Source of the DNA: Actinomycetes bacterium
GTDB taxonomy: Bacteria; Actinomycetota; Actinomycetes; Actinomycetales; Cellulomonadaceae
DNA length: 7,172 nucleotides
Assembly: GCA_023462275.1 (NCBI GenBank)
Contig: JAEWYD010000397.1
Span: 1 to 7,172 of the forward strand
Direction of reading: 5' to 3'
Below are positions 4,761 to 7,172 of this stretch, piece after piece. A program made the position numbers and the translations under genes. The notes beneath the pieces are model-generated. The model saw only the letters and a program-made list of their open reading frames with translations, was not told the origin of the DNA and did not search any database. How positions within the stretch are numbered: position 1 is the first letter of the stretch; the number at the start of each line of letters is the position of its first letter.

Positions 4761-5503
4761 TGCGCCGCATCGGCCTCCTCGGCGGGACGTCGTGGGAGTC
4801 CACCGTCGACTACTACCGCCTGGTCAACGAGCGGGTTCGCGAGCGGCTGGGCGGCACGCACTCGGCCGACCTGCTGCTGCGCTCCGTCGACTTCGCCGAG
4901 GTCGAGGCCATGCAGGTGGTCGACGACTGGATCGGCCTGGGCCGCCGGTACGCCCACGAGGCGGCCGTGCTGGTCGGGGCGGGCGCGGAGGTGCTCGGCA
5001 TCTGCGCGAACACGATGCACCTGGTGCACGACGACGTCGCGAGCGCGGGCGTGCCCGTGGTGCACGTGGTCGACGCCGTCGGTGACGCGGCCGTCGCGGG
5101 CGGGCACTCCGTCGTCGGGCTGCTCGGGACGCGCTACACGATGGCGTCGCCGGACCTCTACCCCAAGCGGCTCGCGCCGCGGGGCGTCGAGGTGCTCGTG
5201 CCGGAGCCCGAGGACGCGGCCGAGGTGCACCGGATCGTCTACGACGAGCTCGTCGTCGGGCAGGTGCTGGAGGCCTCCGCGAACCGCCTGCGCGACGTCG
5301 TCGGGCGCCTGGTCGCGCGCGGCGCCGGAGCGGTCGTCCTCGGCTGCACCGAGCTCGGCATGATCGTCGAGCCGGGGATGTCCGCCGTCCCGCTGCTCGA
5401 CAGCCTGTCCCTCCACGTCGACGCGATCCTCGACGCGGCCATGGCCGCCGAGCCGTCGTCGCCCGACCTGCCGGAAGAACCCCTGGAAGAAGGTGCAGCA
5501 TGA
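4760..5503 (+). CDS. aspartate/glutamate racemase family amino-acid racemase (RacX/YgeA-like)
   Basis: This 247-residue protein belongs to the PLP-independent Asp/Glu racemase superfamily. It opens with RRIGLLGGTSWEST and carries the two opposed cysteines expected of the two-base mechanism: C82 in GICANTMH and C196 in VLGCTELGM, each followed by Thr or Asn-Thr. Size and Cys positions match the YgeA/RacX group, in which E. coli YgeA is reported to be a broad-range racemase active on homoserine and other non-aspartate amino acids; the substrate here is unknown. The ATG overlaps the ilvB stop by one base and is preceded by GGGAGG (4750-4755). Its TGA overlaps the ilvN ATG by four bases (ATGA), so it is coupled on both sides and co-transcribed with AHAS. 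The last ~20 residues (PEEPLEEG and neighbours) are an acidic tail beyond the core fold whose codons also hold the ilvN ribosome-binding site. No frameshift or lost catalytic residue is seen. Confidence 0.88.
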   Translation: MRRIGLLGGTSWESTVDYYRLVNERVRERLGGTHSADLLLRSVDFAEVEAMQVVDDWIGLGRRYAHEAAVLVGAGAEVLGICANTMHLVHDDVASAGVPVVHVVDAVGDAAVAGGHSVVGLLGTRYTMASPDLYPKRLAPRGVEVLVPEPEDAAEVHRIVYDELVVGQVLEASANRLRDVVGRLVARGAGAVVLGCTELGMIVEPGMSAVPLLDSLSLHVDAILDAAMAAEPSSPDLPEEPLEEGAA

Positions 5504-6024
5504 GCAGGCACACGCTGTCTGTGCTGGTCGAGAACAAGCCGGGTGTCCTCACCCGCGTGGCTGGCCTGTTCGCCCGGCGGGCGTTCAACATCCACTCGCT
5601 CGCGGTGGGCCCGACGGAGCACGACGACATCTCGCGCATCACGGTGGTCGTCGACGTCGACGAGCTGCCGCTGGAGCAGGTGACGAAGCAGCTCAACAAG
5701 CTCATCAACGTCATCAAGATCGTCGAGCTGGAGGCGGACGCGTCGGTGCAGCGCGAGCTCCTGCTCGTCAAGGTCCGGGCCGACGCGAGCACCCGCTCGC
5801 ACGTGCTCGAGGTCGTCCAGCTGTTCCGGGCCCATGTCGTCGACGTCGTCCCGGAGGCCGTGACGATCGAGGCGACGGGCAGCCCGGGCAAGCTCGACGC
5901 GCTGCTCGCGGCGCTGGAGCCGTACGGCGTCCGGGAGATCGTCCAGTCCGGGACGGTCGCGATCGGTCGCGGCGCCCGTTCCATCACCGACCGCGCTCTG
6001 GAACGGGTCTCCCGACTCGCCTGA
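5500..6024 (+). CDS. ilvN: acetohydroxyacid synthase, small regulatory subunit
   Basis: IlvN binds IlvB, raises its activity and confers feedback inhibition by valine (and often leucine and isoleucine). The 174-residue product has an N-terminal ACT domain (about 4-78) opening LSVLVENKPGVLTRVAGLF, with N12, G15 and N30 at the positions of E. coli IlvH N11, G14 and N29 that shape the valine site, so feedback sensitivity is expected. The C-terminal ACT-like domain (about 84-162) contains RELLLVKVRAD and the conserved TGSPGKLDALL. Length is typical of actinobacterial small subunits. The ATG at 5500 overlaps the racemase TGA (ATGA), and a GAAGG ribosome-binding site (5489-5493) stands 6 bases ahead, inside the racemase gene. 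Translation is therefore probably coupled to the racemase rather than directly to ilvB, which is unusual because ilvB and ilvN are normally adjacent. Confidence 0.97.
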   Translation: MSRHTLSVLVENKPGVLTRVAGLFARRAFNIHSLAVGPTEHDDISRITVVVDVDELPLEQVTKQLNKLINVIKIVELEADASVQRELLLVKVRADASTRSHVLEVVQLFRAHVVDVVPEAVTIEATGSPGKLDALLAALEPYGVREIVQSGTVAIGRGARSITDRALERVSRLA

Positions 6025-6043
6025 GACGGGACAGACTTGCATC

Positions 6044-6067
6044 GCCGCGGCGGCTCGCCGGCGCGGC
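6044..6067 (+). other. strong intergenic hairpin between ilvN and ilvC
   Basis: GCCGCG (6044-6049) pairs with CGCGGC (6062-6067); after one G-G mismatch, CGG (6051-6053) pairs with CCG (6058-6060) around a CTCG loop. It fills much of the 69-base ilvN-ilvC gap and ends 13 bases before the ilvC ribosome-binding site. There is no T-tract, so it is more likely an mRNA stability or processing element, or a partial terminator, than a full stop. Its function is inference. Confidence 0.5.
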
Positions 6068-6080
6068 TCACCACCAACCG

Positions 6081-6085
6081 AGGAG
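6081..6085 (+). promoter_or_regulatory. ilvC ribosome-binding site fixing the GTG start
   Basis: AGGAG at 6081-6085 lies 8 bases before GTG 6094, the first codon of the conserved AELFYDDDADLS N-terminus. An ATG at 6086 is closer but out of frame and opens no protein, and a TTG at 6037 has no such site. This settles the start at 6094. Confidence 0.85.
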
Positions 6086-6093
6086 ATGCTGCA

Positions 6094-7122
6094 GTGGCTG
6101 AGCTTTTCTACGACGACGACGCCGACCTGTCGATCATCCAGGGCCGCAAGGTCGCCATCATCGGGTACGGCAGCCAGGGCCACGCCCACGCCCTGAACCT
6201 GCGCGACTCCGGCGTCGACGTCCGGGTGGGCCTGCGCGAGGGCTCGTCGTCGCGGGCCAAGGCCGAGGAGCAGGGCCTGCGCGTCCTCACCCCGGCGGAG
6301 GCGACCGCGGAGGCCGACGTCATCATGATCCTGGCGCCGGACCAGGTGCAGCGGCACCTGTACGCGCAGGAGATTGAGCCGAACCTCAAGCCGGGCGCGG
6401 CGCTGGCCTTCGCCCACGGCTTCAACATCCGCTTCGGCTACATCACGCCGCCCGAGGGCGTCGACGTCTTCATGGTCGCGCCGAAGGGCCCGGGCCACCT
6501 GGTGCGCCGCGAGTACGCGGACGGCCGGGGCGTCCCGGTGATCGTCGCCGTCGAGAAGGACGCGTCGGGCTCGGCGTGGCAGCTCGGCCTCTCGTACGCG
6601 AAGGCGATCGGTGGCCTGCGCGCGGGCGGCATCAAGACGACCTTCACGGAGGAGACGGAGACCGACCTCTTCGGCGAGCAGGCCGTGCTCTGCGGCGGGA
6701 CGTCGCAGCTGGTGCAGTACGGCTTCGAGGTGCTGACCGAGGCGGGCTACCAGCCGGAGGTCGCGTACTTCGAGGTGCTGCACGAGCTCAAGCTCATCGT
6801 CGACCTGATGATCGAGGGCGGCATCGCCAAGCAGCGGTGGAGCGTCTCGGACACGGCGGAGTACGGCGACTACGTCTCCGGCCCGCGCGTGATCGACCCC
6901 CGCGTGAAGGAGAACATGCAGGCGGTGCTGGCCGACATCCAGTCCGGCGCGTTCGCCGCGCGCTTCATCGCGGACCAGGACGCCGGCGCGCCGGAGTTCA
7001 AGGAGCTGCGGGCCAAGGGCGAGGCGCACCCCATCGAGGGTGTGGGCCGCGAGCTGCGCAAGATGTTCTCCTGGATCAAGCCGGCGGACAGCGACTACGT
7101 CGAGGGCCACGCGGCGCGCTGA
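6094..7122 (+). CDS. ilvC: ketol-acid reductoisomerase (class I, NAD(P)H-dependent)
   Basis: IlvC isomerises 2-acetolactate or 2-aceto-2-hydroxybutyrate and reduces the product to the dihydroxy acid used by IlvD, with Mg and NADPH. At 342 residues it is a short-form class I enzyme. The Rossmann domain has the GYGSQG motif (G24-G29), and the cofactor-specificity loop follows at VGLREGSSS (about 45-53), whose Arg and Ser residues suggest NADPH. H108 in FAHGFNI is the conserved histidine; D191 and E195 (TDLFGEQ) and E227 and E231 (FEVLHELK) are the expected Mg ligands, and S252 lies in the conserved SVSDTAEYG. The C-terminus (ADSDYVEGHAAR) is variable in the family. The start is GTG, supported by AGGAG 8 bases upstream. 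It is the last ilv gene in the window, 69 bases after ilvN behind a hairpin, and is followed by two more hairpins. Confidence 0.97.
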   Translation: MAELFYDDDADLSIIQGRKVAIIGYGSQGHAHALNLRDSGVDVRVGLREGSSSRAKAEEQGLRVLTPAEATAEADVIMILAPDQVQRHLYAQEIEPNLKPGAALAFAHGFNIRFGYITPPEGVDVFMVAPKGPGHLVRREYADGRGVPVIVAVEKDASGSAWQLGLSYAKAIGGLRAGGIKTTFTEETETDLFGEQAVLCGGTSQLVQYGFEVLTEAGYQPEVAYFEVLHELKLIVDLMIEGGIAKQRWSVSDTAEYGDYVSGPRVIDPRVKENMQAVLADIQSGAFAARFIADQDAGAPEFKELRAKGEAHPIEGVGRELRKMFSWIKPADSDYVEGHAAR

Positions 7123-7142
7123 TCCGCGCCAGCGATCGCGGA
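7123..7142 (+). other. short hairpin directly after the ilvC stop
   Basis: TCCGCG (7123-7128) pairs with CGCGGA (7137-7142) around an 8-base loop, starting at the first base after the ilvC stop codon. It abuts the larger inverted repeat at 7143-7172. It may stabilise the 3' end or help termination; a 6-bp GC stem alone is weak evidence. Confidence 0.35.
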
Positions 7143-7172
7143 GTGCGGTGGGCGGCGCGCCGACCGCCGCAC
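7143..7172 (+). terminator. candidate terminator hairpin after ilvC, at the window edge
   Basis: GTGCGG (7143-7148) pairs with CCGCAC (7167-7172), continuing through a T-G wobble and two G-C pairs, one G-A mismatch, then CGG (7153-7155) with CCG (7160-7162) around a CGCG loop: 12 pairs in all. It is the longest inverted repeat I see in the window and lies 20 bases after the ilvC stop. Its 3' arm ends on the last base, so any T-tract is out of view. An end-of-operon terminator is likely but unproven. Confidence 0.5.

Noticed and set aside
6032..6037. CAGACT as a -10 box for a separate ilvC promoter
   Set aside because: It has only the A and T of NANNNT, no credible -35 box, and would place the start inside the hairpin region. 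It is too weak to list as a feature.
6037..6093. TTG 6037 or ATG 6086 as the start of ilvC
   Set aside because: The TTG adds 19 non-conserved residues read from the hairpin and has no ribosome-binding site. The ATG is out of frame. GTG 6094 matches the conserved N-terminus.
5239..7110. A 623-codon open frame on the minus strand across the racemase, ilvN and ilvC
   Set aside because: It has the same composition as other GC shadow frames, no recognisable domain, and lies opposite three well-supported genes.
1..7172. tRNA or rRNA genes, CRISPR arrays, insertion sequences, phage or defence genes
   Set aside because: No cloverleaf, regularly spaced repeats, transposase motifs or nuclease/toxin domains were seen on either strand. 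The window is core metabolism apart from the racemase.

Overview
The window is very GC-rich (about 70% or more) with strong third-position G/C bias, GTG and ATG starts, TANNNT-type -10 boxes and class I KARI/actinobacterial-type AHAS sequences. This points to an actinomycete (Actinomycetota). A Cellulomonas-like member of the Micrococcales is plausible, but the sequence alone does not prove the genus. All genes lie on the + strand.

Layout: (1) 1-85, a 14-G homopolymer and a short upstream region. (2) 86-754, a fusion of a pterin-4a-carbinolamine dehydratase-like domain with a VOC/glyoxalase-like domain. (3) 858-2570, ilvD (dihydroxy-acid dehydratase), apparently transcribed as a leaderless mRNA. 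(4) 2571-2930, a 360-base control region ahead of ilvB. It holds a good promoter, a nine-codon leader peptide (MQTLLVVLG) that seems to start at the +1 base, competing RNA hairpins, an intrinsic terminator with a T6 tract, and an 86-base stretch with no T. This is a textbook layout for ribosome-mediated transcription attenuation. (5) 2931-7122, a compact block: ilvB (acetohydroxyacid synthase large subunit), an aspartate/glutamate-type amino-acid racemase, ilvN (AHAS small subunit) and ilvC (ketol-acid reductoisomerase). (6) 7123-7172, two tandem hairpins after ilvC, the second running to the last base of the window.

Together IlvBN, IlvC and IlvD carry out three successive shared steps of valine, leucine and isoleucine synthesis. 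IlvBN condenses pyruvate with pyruvate or 2-oxobutyrate, IlvC does reductive isomerisation, and IlvD dehydrates to the 2-oxo acids. IlvN should give feedback inhibition by branched-chain amino acids, while the leader peptide should tie transcription of ilvB-racemase-ilvN-ilvC to charged Leu- and Val-tRNA.

The least ordinary points are the racemase gene wedged between the two AHAS subunit genes with overlapping start/stop codons on both sides, the leaderless attenuator peptide whose tandem GTA codons are the only in-frame GTA codons in the window, and the T-free leader before ilvB. I see no wholly new system. The window is mainly a core biosynthetic operon with an unusual insert and a very legible attenuator.
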